Counted from the first letter of the stretch, positions 16,881 to 26,481 are shown. The stretch: DNA of 64,000 bases from Streptomyces sp. HmicA12 (GCF_000373565.1 NZ_KB891831.1:520442-584441); one strand, 5' to 3'. Numbers and translations are program-made. The notes: generated from the sequence alone by a model not told the origin.

Positions 16881-17843
16881 ATGGATCACAGCGGGCACGG
16901 CATGGACGGCATGATCATGGATCTGCCGCCGTTCACGCTGGGGAACGGCCTGCAATGGTCGGCCGACCCCTTCTTCCTCGTCGGCTGCGTCCTCGCGCTC
17001 GCGCTGTACGGGTGGGGCGTCGTCCGCCTCGTACGGCGCGGTGACTCGTGGCCGGTGGGCCGCACCCTCTCGTTCACCGTCGGTGTACTCACCATCGGTC
17101 TGGTGATGTGCACCAAGCTGAACGACTACGGGATGGTCATGTTCAGCGTGCACATGGTGCAGCACATGGTCATCAGCATGCTGTCGCCGATCCTGCTGCT
17201 GATGGGCGCCCCGATCACGCTCGCGCTGCGCGCGCTGCCCGTCGCGGCGAAGCGCGGCGACAAGGGGCCGCGCGAGCTGCTGCTGATGCTGCTGCACAGC
17301 CGGTACATGCGGATCGTCACGCATCCGGTGTTCACCATCCCGCTGTTCATCGCGAGCCTGTACGCGCTCTACTTCACGCCGTTGTTCGACTTCCTGATGG
17401 GGTCGAAGGTCGGTCACCTCGCGATGATGGTGCACTTCCTCGCCGTGGGCCTGGTGTTCTTCTGGCCGATCATGGGCGTGGACCCGGGGCCGCACCGGCC
17501 CGGCTACGTGATGCGGATGCTGGAGCTGTTCGCCGGCATGCCGTTCCACGCGTTCTTCGGGATCGCGCTGATGATGGCGAGCACGACGATGGTCGACACG
17601 TTCGCGAACCCGCCGGCCTCGCTGGGCATCGATCCGATGTCCGATCAGGTGGCGGCGGGCGGTATCGCCTGGGCCTTCAGTGAGGTGCCGTCGGTCCTGG
17701 TGCTGCTCGCCCTGCTCTTCCAGTGGAAGAAGTCGGAGGACCGGCAGGCGCGGCGCAAGGACCGCGCCGCGGACCGGGACGGCGACAAGGAGCTGGAGGC
17801 GTACAACGCCTACCTGGCCTCTTTGAACACGCGCGGACAGTAG
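16881..17843 (+). CDS. CtaG-type cytochrome c oxidase assembly membrane protein
   Basis: The 320-residue polytopic protein of the caa3_CtaG family has about seven hydrophobic segments. His-rich stretches fit a copper-handling role: MDHSGHGMDG at the N-terminus and VHMVQHMVISMLSP and MPFHAFFGIALMM in helices. Proteins of this family are linked to copper delivery or assembly of aa3/caa3 oxidase; biochemical proof is limited. ATG 16881 has GGAG about 8 bases upstream. The C-terminal tail is charged and cytoplasmic (KKSEDRQARRKDRAADRDGDKE). It stands alone, downstream of the pfkA terminator. Confidence 0.82.
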   Translation: MDHSGHGMDGMIMDLPPFTLGNGLQWSADPFFLVGCVLALALYGWGVVRLVRRGDSWPVGRTLSFTVGVLTIGLVMCTKLNDYGMVMFSVHMVQHMVISMLSPILLLMGAPITLALRALPVAAKRGDKGPRELLLMLLHSRYMRIVTHPVFTIPLFIASLYALYFTPLFDFLMGSKVGHLAMMVHFLAVGLVFFWPIMGVDPGPHRPGYVMRMLELFAGMPFHAFFGIALMMASTTMVDTFANPPASLGIDPMSDQVAAGGIAWAFSEVPSVLVLLALLFQWKKSEDRQARRKDRAADRDGDKELEAYNAYLASLNTRGQ

Positions 17844-17944
17844 CGCCACTGCCCGGTCCCGGGTGACTATGGCCTTCTGGCCGCGGCACGGGCACCGCAC
17901 CCCACCGTCGTGCGGTGTCCCGGCTGCCGGGAGGAGGGTGTGTG

Positions 17945-18103
17945 ATGCCCGGTTCCACGAAGACGATGGGCGTGTTCACCGTCGGCGGCCTGGTGGCCGT
18001 GACCGCCTACACGGTGGCGCTCGGAAGCAACGGATGGCTGTGGTTCGGCTGGGTCGTGCTCGGCCTGCTCACCGTGGCGATGGTGGCCTCACGCGGCGCC
18101 TGA
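17945..18103 (+). CDS. Small two-helix membrane protein
   Basis: The product is 52 residues with two hydrophobic segments (MGVFTVGGLVAVTAYTVAL and WLWFGWVVLGLLTVAMVA) and almost no soluble part. GGGAGGAGGG ends 5 bases before ATG 17945; GTG 17942 is an adjacent alternative. No family is recognised. It follows the CtaG-like gene by 101 bases in the same direction, so the two may be co-transcribed. Confidence 0.6.
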   Translation: MPGSTKTMGVFTVGGLVAVTAYTVALGSNGWLWFGWVVLGLLTVAMVASRGA

Positions 18104-18394
18104 CCGGCCGGCCGGGGCCGCAGAACCGGAACACGGGGCCGGTGGCCGCGTCCAGGGCGGCACAGTCCTCCGGTGCGTGCGGAGGGTGCCCCGAAGGCTC
18201 TGGCGCACAGGTGTCCTCGTCGCCGGACACCGTGCGCGAGCGGCCGCGCCGGGCGGCAATCGGACAGGGCCCGATCAGGCCCTCGCGCGTGCTCTGGGCA
18301 TTGGCTACTGTGCGTTCGCGTCCGCGCACCTGATCCGTGTGCGTCCGCATGTGCTTCATGATCTGTATGTGTTTCATGGGGGAAGGCGACGGCC
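18104..18394. other. Intergenic region upstream of plsC-like gene
   Basis: About 290 bases without a convincing gene. Near the end, a 12-mer ATGTGCTTCATG (18349-18360) is repeated as ATGTGTTTCATG (18367-18378) just ahead of the acyltransferase ribosome binding site. A possible -10-like TACTGT lies at about 18306. Nothing else was recognised. Confidence 0.4.
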
Positions 18395-19117
18395 ATGTTC
18401 TACCGATTGCTCAAGTACGTGCTACTCGGGCCGCTGCTGCGGCTGATGTTCCGGCCGCGGATCGAGGGTCTGGAACACATCCCGGACGACGGCGCGGCGA
18501 TCGTCGCGGGCAACCATCTGTCCTTCTCCGACCACTTCCTCATGCCCGCGATCATCAAGCGGCGGATCACATTCCTGGCGAAGGCCGAGTACTTCACGGG
18601 GCCCGGCATCAAGGGCCGGCTCACCGCCGCGTTCTTCCGCAGCGCGGGACAGATCCCGGTCGACCGCTCCGGCAAGGAGGCGGGCCAGGCCGCGATCCGC
18701 GAGGGGCTCGGGGTGCTGCGCCGCGGCGAGCTGCTCGGCATCTATCCGGAGGGCACGCGCTCGCACGACGGCCGCCTCTACAAGGGCAAGGTCGGGGTCG
18801 CGGCGATGGCACTGAAGGCGCAGGTGCCGGTGATCCCGTGCGCGATGATCGGCACGTTCGAGGCGCAGCCGCCGGGACAGAAGATCCCGAACATGCGGCG
18901 GATCACCATCCGTTTCGGCCGTCCGCTCGACTTCTCCCGGTACACGGGGCTGGAGGGCGAGAAGGCGATCCTGCGGGCGGTCACCGACGAGATCATGTAC
19001 GCGATCCTCGAGCTGTCCGGGCAGGAGTACGTCGACAAGTACGCGGCCCTGGTGAAGGCCGAGGCCGAGGAGGCGAAGGCGAAGGCGCGGAAGTTCCCGC
19101 GCATGCCGCTGAGCTGA
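18395..19117 (+). CDS. 1-acyl-sn-glycerol-3-phosphate acyltransferase family (PlsC)
   Basis: The 240-residue acyltransferase carries motif I NHLSFSD (NHxxxxD) near residue 40 and motif III YPEGTRS near residue 120. The substrate-binding segment is AAFFRSAGQIPVDRSG. An N-terminal hydrophobic stretch (YVLLGPLLRLMF) fits membrane association. It should transfer an acyl chain to lysophosphatidate or a related acceptor in phospholipid or triacylglycerol synthesis. The C-terminus is helical and Lys/Glu/Ala-rich (LVKAEAEEAKAKARK). ATG 18395 has a GGGGGAAGG stretch upstream. Confidence 0.88.
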   Translation: MFYRLLKYVLLGPLLRLMFRPRIEGLEHIPDDGAAIVAGNHLSFSDHFLMPAIIKRRITFLAKAEYFTGPGIKGRLTAAFFRSAGQIPVDRSGKEAGQAAIREGLGVLRRGELLGIYPEGTRSHDGRLYKGKVGVAAMALKAQVPVIPCAMIGTFEAQPPGQKIPNMRRITIRFGRPLDFSRYTGLEGEKAILRAVTDEIMYAILELSGQEYVDKYAALVKAEAEEAKAKARKFPRMPLS

Positions 19118-19144
19118 GGTTCTCTGCGCTGGGCAGAGAACCTC
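19116..19144 (+). terminator. Terminator after plsC-like gene
   Basis: Perfect 12-bp stem GAGGTTCTCTGC / GCAGAGAACCTC with loop GCTGG, overlapping the last base of the acyltransferase stop codon. Confidence 0.75.
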
Positions 19145-19178
19145 GGGCCGGCGCTCTTGATCGACGTACGGTCCGGAC

Positions 19179-20210
19179 ATGAAGACGGCTTTGGTGATCG
19201 GTGCGGCAGGGCAGATCGGGCGACCGGCGGTGCGGGCGCTCGCGGAGGACGGCTGGGCGGTGACGGCGGCCTCGCTCGGGGGCGGGCGCGACGCGGACTG
19301 GCCGGACGAGGTGCGGGCGGTGCGGCTCGACCGGGAGGACGACGCGGCGGTCGTGGCGCTCGTCGGGGACGGGGTCGACCTGGTCGTCGACATGGTGGCC
19401 CTCACGGCGGATCACGGGCGGCAACTGGCGGGGCTCGCCGACCGGGTCGGTTCGGCCGTGGTGATCTCCAGCGGCGCGATCTACGAGGACGAGCGGGGTC
19501 GCAGTTTCCTCACGCAGGAGGAGCCGGACGGCGCGCCGCGATATCCCGTGCCGATACCGGAGAACTGGCGGACGCTGGCGCCGGGCGACGGGTACGGGCC
19601 CCGCAAGGTGCGCATCGAGCAGGACCTGCTGGCCCTCGGTGACCGGATGCCGACGACGCTGGTGCGGGCGGGCGCGGTGCACGGCCCGCACTGCAGGACG
19701 CCGCGCGAGCTGTACTTCGTGAAGCGGAACCTCGACGGGCGTCGCACGCGCGTCCTCGCGTACAACGGCGAGAGCCGCTTCCACCCGGCGAGCGTGCGCA
19801 ATCTGGCGGAGCTGGTACGGCTCGCGGCCGCCCGGCCCGGATCGCGGGTGCTGAACGGGGCCGACCCCGACTCCCCCACGGTCGCCGAGATCGGCGCGAT
19901 GATCGACGGGCTGATGGGCGTGGAGACGGAGACGGTGCTGATCGACGGGGAGCCGCCGTCGCCCGAGGTCGGGTCCACGCCGTGGTCGGCGGCGCACCCG
20001 GTCGTCTTCGGCATGTCGGCCGCCGAGCGCGAGCTCGGGTACAAGCCGGTGACGACGTACGCCGAAGCCCTTCCCGAGACGGTGGGCTGGCTGACCGGGC
20101 GGCTGCGCGAGCAGGACTGGCGGGACGGCTTCCCGCGGATGGTCGCCGCCTACACGACCGGTCTGTTCGACTACGCGGCCGAGGACGCCTGGCTGGCGTC
20201 CCGCGGATGA
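19179..20210 (+). CDS. NAD-dependent epimerase/dehydratase family protein
   Basis: The 343-residue protein begins with a Rossmann dinucleotide site (VIGAAGQIG, 6-14). SSGAIYEDE and YGPRKVRIEQ supply the extended-SDR Ser and Tyr-xxx-Lys-like residues; the tyrosine motif reads YGPRK, YxxxK-compatible. This fold covers nucleotide-sugar epimerases, reductases and redox sensors, and nothing here fixes the substrate. It is monocistronic: a terminator precedes it and another follows. It is convergent with the aminopeptidase gene. Confidence 0.78.
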   Translation: MKTALVIGAAGQIGRPAVRALAEDGWAVTAASLGGGRDADWPDEVRAVRLDREDDAAVVALVGDGVDLVVDMVALTADHGRQLAGLADRVGSAVVISSGAIYEDERGRSFLTQEEPDGAPRYPVPIPENWRTLAPGDGYGPRKVRIEQDLLALGDRMPTTLVRAGAVHGPHCRTPRELYFVKRNLDGRRTRVLAYNGESRFHPASVRNLAELVRLAAARPGSRVLNGADPDSPTVAEIGAMIDGLMGVETETVLIDGEPPSPEVGSTPWSAAHPVVFGMSAAERELGYKPVTTYAEALPETVGWLTGRLREQDWRDGFPRMVAAYTTGLFDYAAEDAWLASRG

Positions 20211-20211
20211 C

Positions 20212-20246
20212 GAGAGGCCCGGCCCCACGAAGGGGCCGGGCCTCTC
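20212..20246. terminator. Bidirectional terminator
   Basis: Perfect 15-bp stem GAGAGGCCCGGCCCC / GGGGCCGGGCCTCTC with loop ACGAA, between convergent genes ending at 20210 and 20259. Confidence 0.8.
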
Positions 20247-20258
20247 AGCGACCTGAGG

Positions 20259-21881
20259 TCACGGCTTCGGGGTGGCGTGCGGGGCGCACGTCACGTCCTC
20301 GCTGTCGACCTTGCCGGTGAGCAGGTACGTGTCGACACGGTCGTTGATGCAGGGGTTGGTCAGACCGGTGACACCGTGCGAGCCCGCGTCCTTCTCGGTG
20401 ATCAGGCGGGAGCCCTTGAAGCGCTTGTGCAGTTCGACGGCGCCCTCGTACGGGGTGGCGGCGTCACGCGTGGACTGCACGATCAGGACCGACGGCAGAC
20501 CCTTGCCGGTCCTGACGTCGATCGGCGTCTGCTGCTTGGTCTTCCAGGTGGCGCAGGGCAGGTTCATCCACGCGTTCGCCCACGTCATGAACGGGTACTT
20601 CTTGTTCAGTTCCGTGTTGTCGCGGTCCCACTTCTTCCAGCTGGTGGGCCACTTGGCGTCGGCGCACTCGACCGCGGTGTAGACCGCGTTGCTGTTCTCG
20701 GAGGCGGCGTTGCCCGCGGTGTCCGACATGTCGGGGGCGATGGCGTCGACCAGGGCCTGCGTGTCGCCGGCGACGTACTTGCTCCACGTCTGGGCGACGG
20801 GCACCCATGAGGAGTCGTAGTACGGCGCGCTCTGGAAGAAGCCGATGAGCTCGGCCGGGCCGACGACCCCGCCGATGGGGTTCTTCTTCGCGGCGGCGCG
20901 CAGGGTCTCCCACTGCTTCTGCACCGCGGCACGCGTGGTGCCGAGGTGGAAGGTCGCGTCGTTCTTTGCGACCCAGTCCTGCCAGTCGTTCCAGCGGCCC
21001 TGGAAGGCGATGTCCTGGTTCAGGTTCGCCTCGTACCAGATGTTGTCCTTCGCCGGGTTGACGACGCTGTCCACGATCATGCGGCGGACGTGGCCCGGGA
21101 AGAGGGTGCCGTAGACGGCGCCCAGGTAGGTGCCGTAGGAGACGCCCAGGTAGTTGAGCTTCTTCTCGCCGAGCCCGGCGCGGATGACGTCGAGGTCACG
21201 CGCGGTGTTCGGCGTCGTCATGTGCGGCAGCATCTCGCCGCTGCGCTCGTAGCAGCCGTCCGCGTACTCCTTGGCGAGCTTGCGCTGGGCGAGCTTGTCC
21301 GCCTCGGTGTCGGGGACCGGGTCGGCCTTGGGCGCCTTGACGAACTCCTGCGGGTCGATGCAGGAGATCGGCGCGGAGTGGCCGACGCCGCGCGGGTCGA
21401 AGCCGACGAAGTCGTACGCCTTCGAGGTCTTCGTCCACAGCGGGTTCTTGGAGGTCACGCGGGCCGGGAAGCGCATGCCGGAGCCGCCGGGGCCGCCCGG
21501 GTTGTAGACGAGGGCGCCCTGGCGCTCGTCCTTGGTGCCCGTGCTGCCGATGCGGTCGACGGCGAGCTCGATCTGCTTGCCGAACGGCTTCGCGTAGTCG
21601 AGCGGAACGGTGACGTACCCGCACTGGATCGGCTTGGCGAGCCCCCAGTCCTCGGGACAGTCCTTCCAGTCGATGCCCTTCGCCTCGGCCTTGGCCGCAG
21701 CGATGGCCGCACCCACGGCCTCACGGTTGTGGGTGCTGGTGCCCGACGTGCCGTGCTGCGCCGAGGCGTTGGCGGCGGGGGCGGCGACCGCTCCCGCTAT
21801 CAACGCGGCCGCGGCGACGGCGCCCGCGGAGCCGATCGCCACCTTCCGGCTGCCGCGACCCGTCTGTCCAGTCCGTCTCAA
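20259..21881 (-). CDS. Secreted tripeptidyl aminopeptidase, alpha/beta hydrolase
   Basis: The product is about 540 residues. It has an export signal (VAIGSAGAVAAAALIAGAVAAPAANA), then a proline-iminopeptidase-type alpha/beta hydrolase. Features are the oxyanion region NPGGPGGSG, nucleophile GVSYG (Ser248 from this start), acid in STRDAATP and base in DAGSHGVTG. The C-terminal TAP-type domain has paired cysteines. It should release N-terminal tripeptides outside the cell. TTG 21881 is preferred because GGGAGG (21888-21893) is 6 bases upstream; ATG 21899 and GTG 21962 lack a site. It lies downstream of ureD on the same strand, 149 bases away, and probably has its own promoter. Confidence 0.88.
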   Translation of the reverse strand: MRRTGQTGRGSRKVAIGSAGAVAAAALIAGAVAAPAANASAQHGTSGTSTHNREAVGAAIAAAKAEAKGIDWKDCPEDWGLAKPIQCGYVTVPLDYAKPFGKQIELAVDRIGSTGTKDERQGALVYNPGGPGGSGMRFPARVTSKNPLWTKTSKAYDFVGFDPRGVGHSAPISCIDPQEFVKAPKADPVPDTEADKLAQRKLAKEYADGCYERSGEMLPHMTTPNTARDLDVIRAGLGEKKLNYLGVSYGTYLGAVYGTLFPGHVRRMIVDSVVNPAKDNIWYEANLNQDIAFQGRWNDWQDWVAKNDATFHLGTTRAAVQKQWETLRAAAKKNPIGGVVGPAELIGFFQSAPYYDSSWVPVAQTWSKYVAGDTQALVDAIAPDMSDTAGNAASENSNAVYTAVECADAKWPTSWKKWDRDNTELNKKYPFMTWANAWMNLPCATWKTKQQTPIDVRTGKGLPSVLIVQSTRDAATPYEGAVELHKRFKGSRLITEKDAGSHGVTGLTNPCINDRVDTYLLTGKVDSEDVTCAPHATPKP

Positions 21882-22030
21882 GTGAGCCCTCCCGTACATG
21901 GATTCGATCGTTACGTCGATCGGGTTGCCGACCGGTACGGGGATCCTGTCGGCTGTGAGCACCCTGAGGACAGAGAAGACAGGCGTTCTTTACCAATCCG
22001 ATAAACGGGATAACTCGTCCCGGTGAGCGG

Positions 22031-22794
22031 TCAGTCCGCCAGTCGGCGCAATGCCGCGTCGAGCGTACGGCGCAGCCGCAGGGCATCCGGCGCGACGGCG
22101 GTGACGAGGACAGCGGGCCCCGCGAGCGGGGTGAGTGCGGCCGTGCCCTGCTCGTCGAGGACGGCGGCGGACGGCATCTCGGTCTCGAACTCGGGCCGTA
22201 CGACGACGAGTTGACCGAGTGCGCGGTGTCCGGACAGGACGGCGGGCCCGTCCCAGCCGCCGGGCGCCCCCGGGCCGCAGGCCAGCTCCTGGTCGAGCAG
22301 GGGCCGGCCGGCCCGGTACACGGTCAGGCGGCTGGTGAGGCGGCCCGGGTCCTCCCCCACGCGGCCGAGCACCTGCTCCTCGCGCAGTACGAGGCGGGCG
22401 CCCGGGGCGAGCTCGGCGCGCGTGGTGACGCGCAGGTCGCTGCCGTGCGCCGAGATCAGCTGCTCGGGCAGCCAGTCGAGACGGGCCCCGTCGGCCACCG
22501 TGAGCCGGACGTCGTAGCGGGCCTCGCCCTTGGCCTGGCCCGGCAGCGCGAGGGTGGCGGCGACCGAGCCGACGTGCAGCCGGGCGCCCTCGTCCGCGCG
22601 GGCCTCGACGGTGAAGTGGTCGCCGCCGAGGGGGCCGCTCATCGCTCCGACGAGCATGACGCGCGCTTCGCCCTCGCCCACGGCCCGGGTGCGGCGCAGC
22701 GCGAGCGAGCCCTCGCTCTCCAGCGCCGGCAGCGCGGTGCCGCCCCGGCCGTCGCCGCGGGCGGCGATCCGGGCGAGGGAGCGGACCCCTGCCG

Positions 22795-22798
<4 letters not shown>
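22031..22798 (-). CDS. ureD: Urease accessory protein UreD
   Basis: The 255-residue scaffold protein binds apo-urease with UreF and UreG during nickel loading. Recognisable family sequence includes GGDHFTVEARADEGARLHVG and LDWLPEQLISAHGS. ATG 22798 overlaps the ureG stop (ATGA), so the proteins are translationally coupled; an in-frame ATG 12 bases upstream lies inside ureG. It is the last gene of the urease operon. Confidence 0.9.
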
Positions 22799-23475
<677 letters not shown>

Positions 23476-23502
23476 GGTGATCACGGCTCCAGTTGGTTCA
23501 AC

Positions 23503-23600
23503 CAGCCTGTCCGACGTTTGAGGACGAGGCCGTTCAGGCCGATGGGGGTCTGGGGGCGAAGCCCCCCGGTTCGGGAAGGGGAAGGGTCGGCGGGGCGAGA
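23503..23600. repeat. Dispersed Streptomyces intergenic repeat
   Basis: The block running from GCCTGTCCGACGTTTGAGG through GTCTGGGGGCGAAGCCCCC to GGTCGGCGGGGCGAGA matches, as I remember it, a sequence family scattered through many Streptomyces genomes. Its centre can fold (GGGGGC GAA GCCCCC). It lies between ureF and ureG. Confidence 0.5.
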
Positions 23601-23618
23601 TTCCCGTACGGCGCTCCG

Positions 23619-23751
23619 CTAGGTCGTGTCCGCAAAGTCCCTCCGTCCGCCCGGAGGGCGGGCCCCGCGGCGTCAATGGGGTCTCCCCTGCTCGAACGGA
23701 GTCGAGAGCTTGGGGAAGCGGGGCAGACGGGACTTTGCGGACACGACCTAG
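23619..23751. mobile_element. MITE-like element with 23-bp perfect inverted ends
   Basis: The left end (23619-23641) is CTAG followed by GTCGTGTCCGCAAAGTCCC. The right end (23729-23751) is its exact reverse complement. The 133-base element has no coding capacity, and its interior carries a hairpin (TCCCC-TGCTC / GAGC-TTGGGGA). The right end supplies the TAG stop codon of ureF (23748-23750). This fits a miniature inverted-repeat element or the remnant of an insertion sequence. Confidence 0.7.
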
Positions 23752-24422
23752 GACGCGAACAGCCTCACAGGCCAGCCGGCATGGACTTCGGCCCCGATCT
23801 CCAGGAGCGGAGCGGACCCCGCGGGCAGCTCGTCGAGCCCGAGCTCGACGGCCCGTCTCGCCGCGTCCACGGCGTCGGCGACGATCCGGTCCAGCTCCGG
23901 CGCGAGGCGCGCGAGCGCCCTGGTCGCGTCGAACGGGTCGAGGCTCAGCAGCCGTACGACCGCGGTCGCGGGCCCGCTGACCCCTTCGTACGCGGAACAG
24001 TACGCGGCGTCCTCGGCCCCGAGCCCGGCCGCCCGCGCGGCGAGGCCCAGGACGACCGGCTGGTGCGCGCCCTTGGGGAACTCTCTCGCCAGGGCGTCGA
24101 GTTCGGGGTGGGGCCAGGTGGCGCGGGCGGCCCGCATCATCTGCCGCCCGAGCTTGCGCGCGGTGCCCCGGAGCGCCGCGGACGGGGTGCGGGCGTCGGC
24201 GGCCGTGTCGAGGGCGACGGGGTCGATGCCGAGCGCCGCGGCGGCGGCGAGGGCGGCCGAGACGGCCCCGCTGGTGTACAGGCGCCCCCGGCAGAACTCC
24301 TCCAGGCTCGCGGCGCCGGTGATGCGGCCCGCCTTGACCGCGGCCTCCGCCCCGCCGGAGTGGGCGTGCCCACCGGCGGGGAAGCGGCCGTCGGCCAGGA
24401 CGAGCAGTGCTGCGCGCGTCAT
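23748..24422 (-). CDS. ureF: Urease accessory protein UreF
   Basis: The 224-residue all-helical protein acts with UreD and UreG in activating urease. Family features are the N-terminal LLVLADGRFPAGGHAHSGG and the conserved central helices (EFPKGAHQPVVLG, YEGVSGPATAVVRLLSLDP). It starts 19 bases after the ureC stop. Its TAG stop codon is formed by the terminal bases of the adjacent inverted-repeat element. The C-terminus (GWPVRLFAS) still looks like a natural UreF end, so the insertion seems to have preserved the full protein. Confidence 0.92.
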   Translation of the reverse strand: MTRAALLVLADGRFPAGGHAHSGGAEAAVKAGRITGAASLEEFCRGRLYTSGAVSAALAAAAALGIDPVALDTAADARTPSAALRGTARKLGRQMMRAARATWPHPELDALAREFPKGAHQPVVLGLAARAAGLGAEDAAYCSAYEGVSGPATAVVRLLSLDPFDATRALARLAPELDRIVADAVDAARRAVELGLDELPAGSAPLLEIGAEVHAGWPVRLFAS

Positions 24423-24441
24423 CTCGTGCTCACCCGGCGGT

Positions 24442-26163
24442 TCAGAACAGGAAGTACCGCTGCGCGAGCGGCAGTTCGGCGGCCGGGGCGGGTTCGACGA
24501 GTTCGCCGTCGATGGTCACGGCGAACGAGTCGGGGGCGACCTCGACGCGGGGCAGGGTGTCGTTGTTGAGCATGTCCGCCTTGCTGCGCCCGCGGGTCGA
24601 GCGGATCGGGACGAAGGACCGGTCGAGGCCGAGCCGCCCGACGAGCCCGTCCTCGATCGCGGTCTCCGTGACGAAGTTGAGGGAGTTGGCGGCGGGGGCC
24701 TTGCCGTACGCGCCGAACATCGGGCGCGGCATGACCGGCTGCGGCGTCGGGATGGAGGCGTTGGCGTCGCCCATCTGCGCGTAGGCGATCTGTCCGCCCT
24801 TGATCACGACCTGCGGCTTGACGCCGAAGAACTTCGGGTCCCAGAGCACCAGGTCGGCGAGCTTGCCGGTCTCGACGGAGCCGACCTCGCCCTCGATGCC
24901 CTGCGCGATCGCCGCGTTGATCGTGTACTTGGCGACGTAGCGGCGGGCGCGCTGGTTGTCGGCGCGGAGGTCGCCGGGCAGGAAGCCGCGGCGGCGCTTC
25001 ATCACGTGCGCGGTCTGCCAGGTGCGCATGATGACCTCGCCGATGCGGCCCATGGCCTGCGAGTCCGACGACATGATCGAGATGGCGCCCATGTCGTGCA
25101 GGATGTCCTCGGCCGCGATGGTGGTGGGCCGGATGCGGGACTCGGCGAAGGCGAGGTCCTCGGGGACGGCGGGGTTGAGGTGGTGACAGACCATCAGCAT
25201 GTCGAGGTGTTCCTCGACGGTGTTGACGGTGTGCGGCCGGGTCGGGTTGGTGGACGACGGCAGCATGTTGGGCAGCTGCACGGCCGTGATCATGTCGGGC
25301 GCGTGCCCGCCGCCCGCGCCCTCGACGTGGAAGGCGTGCAGGGTGCGACCGCCGACGGCGTCGAAGGTGTCCTGGACGAAGCCGGACTCGTTCAACGTGT
25401 CGGAGTGGACGGCGAGTTGGGCGCCGGACTCCTCGCACACGTCGAGGCAGGCGGAGATGACGGCCGGGGTCGCGCCCCAGTCCTCGTGGATCTTGAAGCC
25501 GCAGACGCCCGCGCGCAGTTGGTCGCGCATGGACTCCTTCGACATGGTGTTGCCCTTGCCGAGGAAGCCGATGTTGACGGGGCTGTTCTCCATCGCCGCG
25601 AACATCCGGGCCAGGTGCCAGGAGCCGGGGGTGATGGTGGTCGCCTTCGAGCCTTCGGCCGGTCCGGTGCCGCCGCCGACGAGCGTCGTCACGCCGGACG
25701 CGAGCGCCTCGTCGACGATGGTCGGCGAGATGAAGTGGATGTGGGTGTCGATGCCGCCCGCGGTGACGATCTTGCCGTTGCCCGCGAGGACCTCGGTCTC
25801 CGGGCCGATGACGAGGTCGGGGTGGACGCCGTCCATGGTGTCCGGGTTGCCGGACTTGCCGATGGCGGTGATCCGGCCGTCCCGTATCCCGATGTCGGCC
25901 TTGACGATGCCCCAGTGGTCGATGATCACCGCACCGGTGATGACGGTGTCGGGGGTGCCTTCGGCGCGCGTGGCACGCGACTGGCCCATGGATTCGCGGA
26001 TGACCTTGCCGCCGCCGAAGACGGACTCGTCGCCGGAGAGGCCGGGGCCGCCGGAGCGGTCCTCCTCGATCTCGACGAGAAGGTCGGTGTCGGCGAGCCG
26101 GATGCGGTCGCCGGTGGTGGGACCGAACAGGTCGGCGTAGGCGGCGCGGGACAGCTCAGGCAT
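24442..26163 (-). CDS. ureC: Urease alpha subunit (catalytic)
   Basis: The subunit hydrolyses urea to ammonia and carbamate. It has 573 residues. Active-site sequences are intact: GGIDTHIHFI (Ni ligands), GFKIHEDWG (carbamylated Lys), AVHSDTLNE, MVCHHL (flap) and SSDSQAMGR. Translation starts at ATG 26163, which overlaps the ureB stop by 8 bases; a further in-frame ATG lies 9 bases upstream inside ureB. It is the third gene of the ureABC structural set and forms the (alpha-beta-gamma)3 enzyme in the cytoplasm. Confidence 0.97.
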   Translation of the reverse strand: MPELSRAAYADLFGPTTGDRIRLADTDLLVEIEEDRSGGPGLSGDESVFGGGKVIRESMGQSRATRAEGTPDTVITGAVIIDHWGIVKADIGIRDGRITAIGKSGNPDTMDGVHPDLVIGPETEVLAGNGKIVTAGGIDTHIHFISPTIVDEALASGVTTLVGGGTGPAEGSKATTITPGSWHLARMFAAMENSPVNIGFLGKGNTMSKESMRDQLRAGVCGFKIHEDWGATPAVISACLDVCEESGAQLAVHSDTLNESGFVQDTFDAVGGRTLHAFHVEGAGGGHAPDMITAVQLPNMLPSSTNPTRPHTVNTVEEHLDMLMVCHHLNPAVPEDLAFAESRIRPTTIAAEDILHDMGAISIMSSDSQAMGRIGEVIMRTWQTAHVMKRRRGFLPGDLRADNQRARRYVAKYTINAAIAQGIEGEVGSVETGKLADLVLWDPKFFGVKPQVVIKGGQIAYAQMGDANASIPTPQPVMPRPMFGAYGKAPAANSLNFVTETAIEDGLVGRLGLDRSFVPIRSTRGRSKADMLNNDTLPRVEVAPDSFAVTIDGELVEPAPAAELPLAQRYFLF

Positions 26164-26467
26164 CGAGGGCACCTCCGGTCTCGCCGCGCAGGCCGGTGAC
26201 GATGCGGTTGCCTGCGAGGGGTACGAGTTCGACGTCGACGGGGATGCCGGGTTCGAAGCGAACGGCGGTGCCCGCGGCGATGTTCAGCCGCCGGCCGCGG
26301 GCGGCGGCGCGGTCGAAGTCGAGGCCCGGGTTGGCCTCGGCGAAGTGGTAGTGGGAGCCGACCTGGACGGGCCGGTCGGCGGCGTTGAGCACCGTCATGC
26401 GCGTGACCTCGCGGCCCGCGTTGTATACGACGGGTTCGTCGGCGAAGAGGATCTCTCCGGGAATCAT
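26156..26467 (-). CDS. ureB: Urease beta subunit
   Basis: The 103-residue structural subunit has the typical start MIPGEILFADEPVVYNAGRE and the core motif QVGSHYHFAEANPGLDFDR. It begins 14 bases after ureA and overlaps ureC by 8 bases, so the three subunits are made together. Confidence 0.96.
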   Translation of the reverse strand: MIPGEILFADEPVVYNAGREVTRMTVLNAADRPVQVGSHYHFAEANPGLDFDRAAARGRRLNIAAGTAVRFEPGIPVDVELVPLAGNRIVTGLRGETGGALDA

Positions 26468-26481
26468 GTGCCGCGCCCCCG

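Noticed and set aside
14649..17900. 1083-codon antisense frame across gatD, pfkA and the CtaG-like gene
   Set aside because: It crosses three well-supported genes and two hairpin terminators, and the protein is low-complexity Arg/His/Val-rich.
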